A stretch of 6,966 nucleotides of DNA from Kiritimatiellia bacterium (lineage in GTDB: Bacteria > Verrucomicrobiota > Kiritimatiellia > RFP12 > UBA1067): assembly GCA_017459225.1 (NCBI GenBank), contig JAFUDL010000082.1:1-6966 (forward strand), written 5' to 3'. How positions within the stretch are numbered: position 1 is the stretch's first letter; the number at the start of each line of letters is the position of its first letter. A program made the position numbers and the translations under genes. The notes under the pieces are model-generated. The model did no database searches and was not told where the DNA came from. It saw only the letters and a list, made by a program, of their open reading frames with translations. Positions 1 through 5,719 of this stretch are shown here, piece after piece.

Positions 1-653
1 ACTTCTACGTGCGCTTCATCAACCCCAAGGCCGATCCGAAGAAGCAGGTCCTCATGGGCCGCCTGTTCATGCTCGTTCTGCTCGTGGGCTGCGCCGTGAT
101 GGCGCTCGTGCTGCAGAGCGCGAAGGGCGGCTTCGACCTGATGCTGCAGGTGGGCGCGGGCACTGGCCTCATCTACATCCTGCGCTGGTTCTGGCACCGC
201 CTGAACGCATGGAGCGAGATCTCCGCGATGATCATCTCCTTCCTCGTCGCGTGCTTCTTCCAGTGGGGTGCGCCTGCGTGCGGCCTCGAGGGGTGGCTGC
301 AGGAGGGCTGGCGCGCCGAATGGTTAACCCTCGGCGCCTGGAAGCTCATCCTCGGCGTTGTGATCACCACCATCGGGTGGCTTGCCGTGACCTTCGCGAC
401 TCCTGCGGAGCCTAAGGAGACGCTCGACGCATTCGACAAGCTCATCCACGCCGATCTGCGCGAGCTGCCCATGGGCGTCGTCTGCATGGTGTTTGGATGC
501 CTTGCGGTGTGGACGTGCCTCTTTGGCTGCGGCTACCTGATCTACGCTGCCGGCGGCGCCGGGTGCTGGTGCCTTGGCGGCGGACTGCTAGTAGCCTCTG
601 TGGTGTCCACGATCGTGCTGATGAAGCTCGTGGGCCGCACGAAGCTCTCGTAA
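1..653 (+). CDS. Sodium:solute symporter (SSS family), C-terminal part, truncated at the left edge
   Basis: This is the last 216 residues of a Na+-coupled solute symporter in the inner membrane. The reading frame is open from base 3 (Phe-Tyr-Val-Arg...), so the GTG at 9 is an internal valine and the true start lies upstream of the window. Family signs are a segment close to LLQVGAGTGLIYILRWFWHR followed by LNAWSEISAM, which is typical of the late helices of SSS proteins. A loop near residues 134-150 reads TPAEPKETLDAFDKLIHAD, also common in this family. About six hydrophobic segments are visible in this portion. SSS proteins usually have 500-650 residues, so more than half is missing. The residues that set substrate and sodium binding lie mainly in the missing part, so the substrate cannot be named. 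The downstream sugar enzymes suggest a sugar or sugar acid, which is inference. No terminator follows; the next gene starts 56 nt later. Confidence 0.85.
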   Translation, partial: FYVRFINPKADPKKQVLMGRLFMLVLLVGCAVMALVLQSAKGGFDLMLQVGAGTGLIYILRWFWHRLNAWSEISAMIISFLVACFFQWGAPACGLEGWLQEGWRAEWLTLGAWKLILGVVITTIGWLAVTFATPAEPKETLDAFDKLIHADLRELPMGVVCMVFGCLAVWTCLFGCGYLIYAAGGAGCWCLGGGLLVASVVSTIVLMKLVGRTKLS

Positions 654-709
654 ACACCGTATTTTAGTTATAAATCGAACAACCACCAATACCAATCAAA
701 GGAGTCTTA
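654..709 (+). other. AT-rich, A/C-rich leader with ribosome binding site for the next gene
   Basis: This 56-nt spacer is only about one-third GC, in strong contrast to the flanking genes. It contains TATAAAT at 669-675, then an A/C-rich stretch with no obvious secondary structure. A good Shine-Dalgarno AAAGGAG lies at 698-704, 5 nt before the ATG at 710. The composition would suit a promoter or an unstructured leader. No convincing -35 element sits about 17 nt upstream of TATAAAT, so I do not call a promoter. The symporter and isomerase genes may also be co-transcribed. Confidence 0.4.
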
Positions 710-1672
710 ATGAACAGACGTGAATTCATCGCGGGCGCGTCCGTGGCAGGTCTTGCGGCAGTGCTTTCCGCAAAGGCCGAGGAATGCAAGAGCGCATACC
801 CTGCGGGGCTGCCCAAGCTGGCGCCTCCGCCACAGCCGGCGAAATTGAACCTCTGCCTGCAATGGGGCGGGATCCCCACCGCCGACGACGTCGACGCCAA
901 GCTCGATTTCCTTGTGGAGAACGGTTTCCAGGCGGTCGAAACGCCGAGCGGACTTGGCTGGCTGCGCGACAAGGGCCTCAAGGTGGCCGAGGGCGCGAAG
1001 AAGCGCGGCCTTCTCCTGGCCACTGCGTGCGGACCCTCCCGCTTCGACTATGCCGACAAGGCGAAGAACGACGCCGAAGTCGAGAAGTTCATGCCTGTTC
1101 TCGAGATTCTCGGCGAGATGAAGAGCGTTGGCCTCATCATCTGCCCCGCCCGCGGCAAGCCCGAAGTGGGCCTCAAGGAGCTGCGCGAGGATTTTGTGAC
1201 GAACACCGGCAAGCGCCTTGCGGTGAAGGCCGCTGAGTGTGGCACCTCAATCGTGCTAGAGCCACTCCGCCGCGGCGAGACGCCGTTCCTGCGTCAGGTT
1301 GCAGACGGTGCGAAGATGGCGCAGGAGATCGGCAAGGGCTGCACGGTGATGGGCGACTTCTGGCACATGCGCTGGGAGGAGCCGAACTTCTTCGCAGCGT
1401 TCTTGGCGGCGGGTCCGCTGCTCACGCACGTGCACATCGCATCGCTCAAGACGCGCCGCATTCCCGGCACGGACGGCGCGGCAGACGACTATGTGGACGG
1501 CTTCAAGGGCCTCAAGTTCATCGGCTACCGCGGCGCAGTCTCCGTCGAGGCCGGCTTCCCCGAGGTGGGCCGCAACGCGCAGAACAAGCCCATCTGGCCG
1601 AACAACGCCCAGAAGCGCGAAATCCTCGCCAAGATGTCTGCCATGCTGCGTGAGCAGTGGGCGAAGGCCTGA
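710..1672 (+). CDS. Sugar phosphate isomerase/epimerase-like TIM-barrel protein with Tat signal peptide
   Basis: This 320-residue protein looks like a xylose-isomerase-like (AP endonuclease 2 fold) TIM barrel. Such proteins isomerise or epimerise sugars or related polyols using a divalent metal. The N-terminus reads NRREFI then a hydrophobic stretch (residues 8-20) and AKA at 21-23, matching a twin-arginine signal with likely cleavage after Ala23. Export is therefore expected, although the family is often cytoplasmic. Candidate metal and catalytic residues appear in the usual order: Glu184 (VLEPL), Asp216 and His219 (GDFWHM), His242 (VHIAS) and Glu280 (VSVEAGF). The complete set argues for an active enzyme. 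The ATG has a strong Shine-Dalgarno at 698-704. It lies between a symporter gene and a Gfo/Idh/MocA dehydrogenase gene, a pairing common in sugar or inositol catabolism, so the three may share a pathway. The substrate cannot be read from the sequence; 3-keto-sugar or inosose chemistry is a possibility only. Confidence 0.85.
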   Translation: MNRREFIAGASVAGLAAVLSAKAEECKSAYPAGLPKLAPPPQPAKLNLCLQWGGIPTADDVDAKLDFLVENGFQAVETPSGLGWLRDKGLKVAEGAKKRGLLLATACGPSRFDYADKAKNDAEVEKFMPVLEILGEMKSVGLIICPARGKPEVGLKELREDFVTNTGKRLAVKAAECGTSIVLEPLRRGETPFLRQVADGAKMAQEIGKGCTVMGDFWHMRWEEPNFFAAFLAAGPLLTHVHIASLKTRRIPGTDGAADDYVDGFKGLKFIGYRGAVSVEAGFPEVGRNAQNKPIWPNNAQKREILAKMSAMLREQWAKA

Positions 1673-1674
1673 TA

Positions 1675-1740
1675 CAGTGAACAGGTGACAGGTAATAGTG
1701 AATAGTTGATGGTTGATTGGCTAATCAGTTAATCAGTAAA
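1675..1740 (+). repeat. Degenerate tandem heptamer repeat passing into octamers, in an intergenic spacer
   Basis: The spacer divides without gaps into six heptamers (CAGTGAA, CAGGTGA, CAGGTAA, TAGTGAA, TAGTTGA, TGGTTGA; 1675-1716) and then three octamers (TTGGCTAA, TCAGTTAA, TCAGTAAA; 1717-1740). The heptamers fit a loose consensus of pyrimidine, A/G, G, T/G, T/G, A/G, A. Nearly every unit carries TGA, TAA or TAG, and the 7-nt period puts stops in all three + frames. The tract is AT-rich between GC-rich genes. It includes a short inverted repeat, TGATT (1714-1718) and AATCA (1723-1727), around a 4-nt loop. The tandem pattern is seen directly. Its function is unknown; heptanucleotide short tandem repeats are known between genes in some bacteria, notably heterocystous cyanobacteria. 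Confidence 0.65.
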
Positions 1741-1744
1741 AGTC

Positions 1745-1750
1745 AAAGGA
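1745..1750 (+). promoter_or_regulatory. Ribosome binding site that fixes the start of the Gfo/Idh/MocA gene
   Basis: AAAGGA lies 8 nt before the ATG at 1759. This supports 1759 over an in-frame TTG at 1717, which has no Shine-Dalgarno, lies inside the repeat tract and would put 14 extra residues before the signal peptide. Confidence 0.75.
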
Positions 1751-1758
1751 AAAGACAA

Positions 1759-3117
1759 ATGACAAGAAAAGACTTCATCAAGACCTCCACCCTGGCGGCC
1801 GGCGTGTGCGCCGCGCCCGCAATCCTCAGGGCTGAAGGCGCCAAGCGCGTCTTCAAGGTGGGCATCGTGGGCTGCGGCGGACGTGGCAACGGCGCGCTCG
1901 GCAACATCCACGCCGCCGCTAAGATGCTCTGCGCTGAAGGATGCAACGTGGAGATCAAAGTTGTCGCCGCGGCTGACTTCTTCGTGGAGAAGGCCCAGGG
2001 GGTGGCGCGCAAGTACGTCTTCGACGAGAAGTTCGCGTTCGGCGGCGCCAACGGCTACAAGGAGATCATGAAGCGCGACGACGTGGACGTGGTGATCCTC
2101 ACCACGCCGCTCAACTTCCGCCCGCGCCACACGATGGCCGCCATCGAGGCCGGCAAGCACGTGTTCGCCGAGAAGGGCGTGGCCGTGGATGGTCCTGGCT
2201 GCCGCCTGATGATCGAGGCCTCCAAGCTCGCCGCCCAGAAGGGCATCACCATCGTGGCCGGCACGCAGCGCCGCCACCAGCGCGGCTACCGCCTGATCGC
2301 GGACGCTCTCAAGAAGGGCATTGTCAGCCCGATTCTCGGCGGCAATGTGTACTGGAACGGCGCTGTGCCGTGGGTCAAGACGCGCGCGGCCGGCATGACG
2401 AACGCCGCCTACCTCTGCGCCAACTGGCTCAACTTCACCGAGCTCTCCGGCGACCACATCTGCGAGCAGCACGTCCACAACATCGACATCGCCAACTGGT
2501 ACATCGGCCGCTATCCGAAGAGCGCCATCGGCTTCGGCGCGCGCGCCCGCCGCTTCTCGGGCAACCAGTATGACTTCTTCGGAATCGACTTCGACTACGG
2601 CGAAGGAGTGCACATCCACTCCATGTGCCGTCAGATCGACGGCTGCTCGGGCGGCGGTGTGGGCGAGGTGTTCCGCACCAAGGACTCCATCATCTCCTCC
2701 GGCAGCTCCGTGAGGATGATCGACAGCAAGAAGAAGCTTGATCTCACCGGCGACTTCCGCGACGGAAACCCCTACGACATCGAGCACTACGACCTGCTGC
2801 GCTCCATCATGAAGACGGGACCCTACTACAACGAGGGCGAGGCGGTGGCGATTTCCACCGCGTGCGGCGTGATCGGGCGCATGTCGTGCTACACTGGCCA
2901 GCAGATCTCGCTCGCGGCGATCCTCACGGACAAGAACAGCAAGTACTACAACATGGAGTGCGTGCCGCGTCCTCAGGACTTCGAGAAGGACGGCGACGTG
3001 CCGATGCCCGAGTGCGGCGACAACGAGTGGTACCTCCCTGGCCGTCCGTGGCGCGGATTCGGCAAGGGCACCAAGACCTCCGACAAGGCGGTCTTCGGCG
3101 CGCCTCTCGGATTCTAA
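1759..3117 (+). CDS. Gfo/Idh/MocA family oxidoreductase with Tat-like signal peptide
   Basis: This is a 452-residue NAD(P)-dependent dehydrogenase of the Gfo/Idh/MocA family, whose members oxidise or reduce sugars, inositols and related compounds. The N-terminus reads TRKDFIK, then a short hydrophobic stretch and LRA before Glu26. That is a Tat-like signal with Arg-Lys in place of Arg-Arg, likely cleaved after Ala25. The Rossmann motif VGIVGCGGRG is at 34-43. The usual EKP motif is present as EKG (138-140), keeping the catalytic-type Lys139. GTQRRHQRGY (168-177) and GDHICEQHVHNID (231-243, with His240 and Asp243) are typical of this subfamily of exported or lipoprotein-like members. The length is normal for Tat-bearing members. 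Cofactor would be loaded before folded export, as known for Zymomonas glucose-fructose oxidoreductase. The isomerase-like gene lies 86 nt upstream, which suggests a shared pathway. The substrate is unknown. The long antisense frame across this gene is a codon-bias artefact. Confidence 0.9.
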   Translation: MTRKDFIKTSTLAAGVCAAPAILRAEGAKRVFKVGIVGCGGRGNGALGNIHAAAKMLCAEGCNVEIKVVAAADFFVEKAQGVARKYVFDEKFAFGGANGYKEIMKRDDVDVVILTTPLNFRPRHTMAAIEAGKHVFAEKGVAVDGPGCRLMIEASKLAAQKGITIVAGTQRRHQRGYRLIADALKKGIVSPILGGNVYWNGAVPWVKTRAAGMTNAAYLCANWLNFTELSGDHICEQHVHNIDIANWYIGRYPKSAIGFGARARRFSGNQYDFFGIDFDYGEGVHIHSMCRQIDGCSGGGVGEVFRTKDSIISSGSSVRMIDSKKKLDLTGDFRDGNPYDIEHYDLLRSIMKTGPYYNEGEAVAISTACGVIGRMSCYTGQQISLAAILTDKNSKYYNMECVPRPQDFEKDGDVPMPECGDNEWYLPGRPWRGFGKGTKTSDKAVFGAPLGF

Positions 3118-3118
3118 C

Positions 3119-3135
3119 AAGGCGCCTTCGGGCGC
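3119..3135 (+). other. Short UUCG-loop hairpin just after the dehydrogenase stop codon
   Basis: GCGCC (3122-3126) and GGCGC (3131-3135) pair perfectly around a TTCG tetraloop, a very stable RNA hairpin type. The left side also lies in a perfect 10-bp palindrome, AAGGCGCCTT (3119-3128), so two folds compete. No run of T follows, so it is not a classical intrinsic terminator. It may protect the 3' end of the message or act together with the larger hairpin downstream. Confidence 0.5.
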
Positions 3136-3141
3136 AATGCG

Positions 3142-3186
3142 GAACACGCGGGGCGAACGGCTGCAAGGGCGTTCCTCCGCGTGTTC
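3142..3186 (+). other. Long imperfect hairpin between the two gene blocks; possible terminator-like or mRNA-processing element
   Basis: GAACACGCGG (3142-3151) is the exact reverse complement of CCGCGTGTTC (3177-3186). The stem continues inward with a G-T wobble (3152/3176), a G-C pair (3153/3175), a bulged C (3154) and five more pairs, GAACG (3155-3159) with CGTTC (3170-3174). That makes 17 pairs closing a 10-nt loop (3160-3169). No T-tract follows. The right arm ends 10 nt before the Shine-Dalgarno of the next gene. It could separate transcription of the sugar genes from the downstream operon, stabilise mRNA ends, or be a dispersed palindromic repeat. The pairing is seen directly; the role is inference. 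Confidence 0.6.
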
Positions 3187-3196
3187 GGCGGATGTG

Positions 3197-3201
3197 AAAG
3201 G
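3197..3201 (+). promoter_or_regulatory. Ribosome binding site for the DRTGG-type gene (GTG start)
   Basis: AAAGG lies 8 nt before the GTG at 3210. It supports this GTG as the start of the small DRTGG-type protein, whose first residues MTLEEIREKVG match the usual N-terminus of the family. Confidence 0.6.
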
Positions 3202-3209
3202 CGGCAGAA

Positions 3210-3545
3210 GTGACACTGGAAGAGATCAGAGAGAAAGTGGGCGGCACAACCGAGGTGGATGTGCAGGACGCGTCTGCCGCATGTGCATACGCGAGCGATC
3301 TCCTCTCCGACGTGATGGGCCACGCCGGCGAGGAGAGCGTGCTCATCACCATCCAGAACCACCTCAACACAATCGCCGTGTGCACGCTCGTTGGCATCGA
3401 GGTGATAGTGATATGCCATGGGCGTCCAGTTCCGGACGACATGCGCGAGGCGGCGGCGCGCGAAGGCGTGGCCATCGTGGTAACGCCGCTTTCCCAGTAT
3501 GCGGCGTCGCTTGCGCTTTCTGAACTGCCGCCGTCCGTTCGGTGA
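3210..3545 (+). CDS. Stand-alone DRTGG-domain-like small protein
   Basis: This 111-residue soluble protein resembles single-domain DRTGG proteins (Pfam family named for a short motif; related domains occur in phosphotransacetylase-type and CBS-containing proteins). The N-terminus MTLEEIREKVG matches small family members, as does the core ASDLLSDVMGHA at 28-39. So do the strand ITIQNHLNTIAV at 46-57 and a C-terminal REGVAIVVTPLSQYAA. The literal DRTGG residues are not present; the equivalent place reads AACAYAS. The biochemical role of these small proteins is not established; in many anaerobes they sit near hydrogenase subunits or anti-sigma-like kinases, which are not visible here. It starts with GTG, follows a long hairpin and ends 33 nt before plsY. 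It may be the first cistron of the plsY operon. No membrane segment or signal peptide is seen. Confidence 0.75.
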   Translation: MTLEEIREKVGGTTEVDVQDASAACAYASDLLSDVMGHAGEESVLITIQNHLNTIAVCTLVGIEVIVICHGRPVPDDMREAAAREGVAIVVTPLSQYAASLALSELPPSVR

Positions 3546-3560
3546 CGCGTTGGCATTGAA

Positions 3561-3566
3561 AAGGAG
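3561..3566 (+). promoter_or_regulatory. Ribosome binding site of plsY with long spacing
   Basis: AAGGAG lies 12 nt before the ATG at 3579, longer than the 4-9 nt seen for the other genes here. No alternative in-frame start occurs between them, and the protein start fits the family, so the spacing is probably real. It may lower translation. Confidence 0.5.
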
Positions 3567-3578
3567 CTTTTAAAGAAC

Positions 3579-4202
3579 ATGTCTGATTCGACGGTCATAG
3601 CGCTATTCGTTCTCGGCGCGTATCTTGTCGGCGGCATTCCCTTCGGTTTCCTAATCGGCAAGATGCGCGGCGTCGACGTGCGCACGGTCGGCTCGAAGAA
3701 CATCGGCGCCACGAACGTGTACCGCACCGTGGGTCACAAGTGGGGATTCCTCGCGTTCTTCTGCGATTTTCTCAAGGGGTTTCTGCCCACTCTCGCGGCG
3801 CGCTGGTTCGCGGGCGAACACGGCGACAATCCTGCGTTCGCCGACCTTGCGGTGTGGACGGGCCTTGCGTGCGTCGTTGGCCATACTCTCACGCCGTATA
3901 TGAAGTTCAAGGGTGGCAAGGGTGTGGCGACGGCGTTCGGAATGCTGATGGCGCTCGTGCCGTGGCTTGTCTCCGCGGCGTTCGCGCTTTTCGTGGTGAC
4001 GGTGTGGATAAGCCACTACATCTCTCTCGGCAGCTGCCTCGCGGCGGCGTTTCTGGCGGTGATGATCTGGATTCCAACTCCGCTCTCCAAGCCGACGCTC
4101 GCGCTGAAGATCGTGCTGACTGTGCTGGGGCTTTTCGTGATCTTCAAGCACAAGAGCAACATCGTGCGCCTTGCGAAGGGCTGCGAGAACAAGATCTACT
4201 AG
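3579..4202 (+). CDS. plsY: Acyl-phosphate:glycerol-3-phosphate acyltransferase PlsY
   Basis: PlsY is an inner-membrane enzyme that moves an acyl group from acyl phosphate (made by PlsX) to glycerol 3-phosphate, giving lysophosphatidate, the first step of phospholipid synthesis. The 207-residue length is normal for the family. All three conserved cytoplasmic motifs are present: GSKNIGATNVYRT (38-50), GHTLTPYMKFKGGKGVAT (101-118) and KHKSNIVRLAKGCEN (190-204). The second holds the phosphate-binding GGKG. Hydrophobic segments lie at about 5-27, 55-75, 90-105, 115-142 and 150-187, fitting a multi-pass protein. The first motif has GSKN where GSGN or GSRN is common, a tolerated position. plsX is not in the window. 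The stop codon is 10 nt before hisB and overlaps its purine-rich ribosome-binding region, so the two are almost certainly co-transcribed. Confidence 0.95.
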   Translation: MSDSTVIALFVLGAYLVGGIPFGFLIGKMRGVDVRTVGSKNIGATNVYRTVGHKWGFLAFFCDFLKGFLPTLAARWFAGEHGDNPAFADLAVWTGLACVVGHTLTPYMKFKGGKGVATAFGMLMALVPWLVSAAFALFVVTVWISHYISLGSCLAAAFLAVMIWIPTPLSKPTLALKIVLTVLGLFVIFKHKSNIVRLAKGCENKIY

Positions 4203-4212
4203 AGGAGGCAGA

Positions 4213-4797
4213 ATGCGTACAGCTGAAATAGAGCGCAACACGAAGGAGACGAAGATCCGCCTGCGCCTGAACCTCGACGGCGAGGGAAAGGGCGAGGTGA
4301 AGACGGGAATCGGCTTCTTCGACCACATGCTGGAGCTTCTCAAGAAGCATGCGCTCATCGATCTCGACGTCGAGTGCGAGGGAGATCTGGACGTCGACTA
4401 CCACCACACCGTCGAGGACGTTGGGCTTGTTTTCGGCCAGGCGCTGAACGAGGCGCTTGGAGAGAGGCGCGGCATAACGCGATACGGATTCGCGTCCGTG
4501 CCGATGGACGAGGCGCTGTGCGAAACGTCGATCGACCTCGGTGGACGTCCGTATGTGGTCTTCATCACGCCGAAGAAGCATCTGATGGTTCGCGACTTCG
4601 AGGTGAAGCTGCTGGAGGAGTTCTTCCGCTCGGTGAGCGTGGAGGGCCGCCTGAACGTGCACACGCGCGAGATCTTCGGCGACGAGACGCACCATGTGTG
4701 CGAGGGAATCTTCAAGAGCTTCGCCAGGGCGCTCAGGCAGGCCGTGGCGGCGGATCCGCGCGAGAAGGGCGTGCCGTCATCGAAGGGAGTGCTGTGA
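4213..4797 (+). CDS. hisB: Imidazoleglycerol-phosphate dehydratase HisB
   Basis: HisB dehydrates imidazole glycerol phosphate to imidazole acetol phosphate, step six of histidine synthesis, in the cytoplasm using manganese. The 194-residue protein is the stand-alone dehydratase, without the N-terminal phosphatase fused in enterobacteria. Family signatures include GIGFFDHML (32-40), DYHHTVEDVG (62-71) and GDETHHVCEGIFKSFARALR (156-175). These supply the His/Glu metal ligands; the C-terminus VPSSKGVL corresponds to the usual IPSTKG ending. I choose ATG 4213, because GGAGG at 4204-4208 is 4 nt upstream and the family begins with R-x-A-E-I-E-R-x-T. An in-frame upstream extension would run into plsY. 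No other his gene is visible, so the histidine genes are probably scattered here. The TGA is followed by a single base before the trxB ATG, which suggests translational coupling. Confidence 0.95.
   Translation: MRTAEIERNTKETKIRLRLNLDGEGKGEVKTGIGFFDHMLELLKKHALIDLDVECEGDLDVDYHHTVEDVGLVFGQALNEALGERRGITRYGFASVPMDEALCETSIDLGGRPYVVFITPKKHLMVRDFEVKLLEEFFRSVSVEGRLNVHTREIFGDETHHVCEGIFKSFARALRQAVAADPREKGVPSSKGVL
4783..4789 (+). promoter_or_regulatory. Ribosome binding site of trxB inside the end of hisB
   Basis: AAGGGAG lies within the last codons of hisB, 9 nt before the ATG at 4799. It decides the trxB start: a longer in-frame reading from 4694 would add 35 Arg-rich residues with no homology, translated out of frame from hisB. 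Confidence 0.65.
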
Positions 4798-4798
4798 A

Positions 4799-5716
4799 AT
4801 GACACGCGAAATAGTGATTCTCGGCAGCGGACCGGCGGGCCTCACGGCCGCCATCTACGCGGCGCGCGCGAATCTGCGTCCGCTTCTCGTCGAGGGAATG
4901 CAGAGCGGCGGACAGCTCACGCAGACAACCGACGTGGAGAACTTCCCCGGCTTCGAGCAGCCGCTCGCGGGCCCCGTTCTCATGGAGGCGATGCGCCGCC
5001 AGGCCGAGCGCTGCGGGGTGGAGTTCCTCATGGACGAAGTGCAGAGCGTCGACCTATCCGGCGACGTGAAGAAGCTGGAGACGATGATGAGCGGCACCAT
5101 CGAGGCGCGCGCAGTGGTGGTGTGCACCGGCGCGGCGGCGCGCTGGACGGGCCTTCCAGGCGAACGCCAGTACCGCAGCCACGGAGTGAGCGCGTGCGCC
5201 ACATGTGACGGCTCGTTCTACCGCGGCATGGACGTGGCGGTTATCGGAGGCGGCGATACGGCGATGGGCGACGCGCTCTACCTTGCGCGCCTCTGCCGAT
5301 CCGTCACCGTGGTTCACCGCCGCGACGCCTTCCGCGCGTCGAAGGTGATGGCAGCGCGCGTCCTCGAGGCGCCGAACGTGCAGGTGGCATGGAATTCGGT
5401 TGTGGATGAGTTTCTGGGCGATGGGCGCAAGCTCTCCGCGCTGCGCCTAAAGGACGTCAACACCGGCGCCACGCGCGAGATCGCCGTTTCGGGCGCGTTC
5501 GTGGCGATCGGCCACGAGCCCACCACGAAGTTCCTCGCCCGACAGCTCGATCTCGACGCCGCCGGCTATGTGGTGGTTGACCGCCAGCGCACGAGCGTGA
5601 AGGGGGTATTCGCTGCTGGCGACTGCGCCGACCCGTTCTACAAGCAGGCGGTGGTCGCGGCAGGCGCAGGGGCGATGGCGGCTCTTGAGGCCGAGAGATA
5701 CCTTGCCGAGGTCTGA
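4799..5716 (+). CDS. trxB: Thioredoxin reductase (NADPH)
   Basis: TrxB passes electrons from NADPH through FAD to thioredoxin, keeping cytoplasmic thiols reduced. The 305-residue length fits low-molecular-weight bacterial reductases (about 300-320). The FAD-binding ILGSGPAGLTAA is at 7-18 and GGQLTQTTDVENFPGF at 37-52. The redox-active pair is Cys133 and Cys136 in SACATCDG. The NADPH domain has VIGGGDTA (148-155) and HRRDAFRAS (173-181), whose arginines suit the 2'-phosphate of NADPH. The second FAD motif is FAAGDCADPFYKQAVVAAG (271-289). All key parts are present, so the enzyme should be active. A ferredoxin-type partner is less likely given the NADPH motif but cannot be excluded. No thioredoxin gene is in the window. 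It is the third gene of the tight plsY-hisB-trxB run. Confidence 0.95.
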   Translation: MTREIVILGSGPAGLTAAIYAARANLRPLLVEGMQSGGQLTQTTDVENFPGFEQPLAGPVLMEAMRRQAERCGVEFLMDEVQSVDLSGDVKKLETMMSGTIEARAVVVCTGAAARWTGLPGERQYRSHGVSACATCDGSFYRGMDVAVIGGGDTAMGDALYLARLCRSVTVVHRRDAFRASKVMAARVLEAPNVQVAWNSVVDEFLGDGRKLSALRLKDVNTGATREIAVSGAFVAIGHEPTTKFLARQLDLDAAGYVVVDRQRTSVKGVFAAGDCADPFYKQAVVAAGAGAMAALEAERYLAEV

Positions 5717-5719
5717 TCC

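Noticed and set aside
9..11. GTG at 9 as the start of the first gene
   Set aside because: The frame continues upstream to the window edge (Phe-Tyr), there is no ribosome site, and the protein matches only the C-terminal part of SSS symporters.
646..675. Possible promoter with TATAAAT at 669-675
   Set aside because: The hexamer at about the right distance upstream (646-651, TCTCGT) bears no resemblance to a -35 element, and AT-rich spacers give such matches easily.
1706..1741. Possible sigma-70 promoter using TTGATG or TTGATT as the -35 element
   Set aside because: The 17-nt-spaced -10 partners are TTAATC and GTAAAA, both poor, and the TTGAT words are products of the repeat units.
1729..3216. 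A 495-codon open frame on the minus strand across the dehydrogenase gene
   Set aside because: Its protein is dominated by Ala, Val, His, Arg and Glu without any family motif, as expected for the complement of a GC-rich gene with biased third positions. The + strand gene is a clear Gfo/Idh/MocA member.
3137..3523. Plus-strand frame of 128 codons overlapping the DRTGG-type gene
   Set aside because: It is in a different frame from the recognisable DRTGG-like protein, is Arg/Gly-rich, has no Shine-Dalgarno and would translate through the hairpin.
2924..3727. Minus-strand frame of 267 codons spanning the 3118-3209 spacer
   Set aside because: It covers the ends of three + strand genes and the hairpin region, shows no recognisable domain, and its Arg/Pro/Ser/Thr-rich product is typical of shadow frames.
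3651..4358. Long minus-strand frame over plsY and the start of hisB
   Set aside because: It is Arg/His/Glu-rich low-complexity translation opposite two well-supported genes and runs across their boundary.
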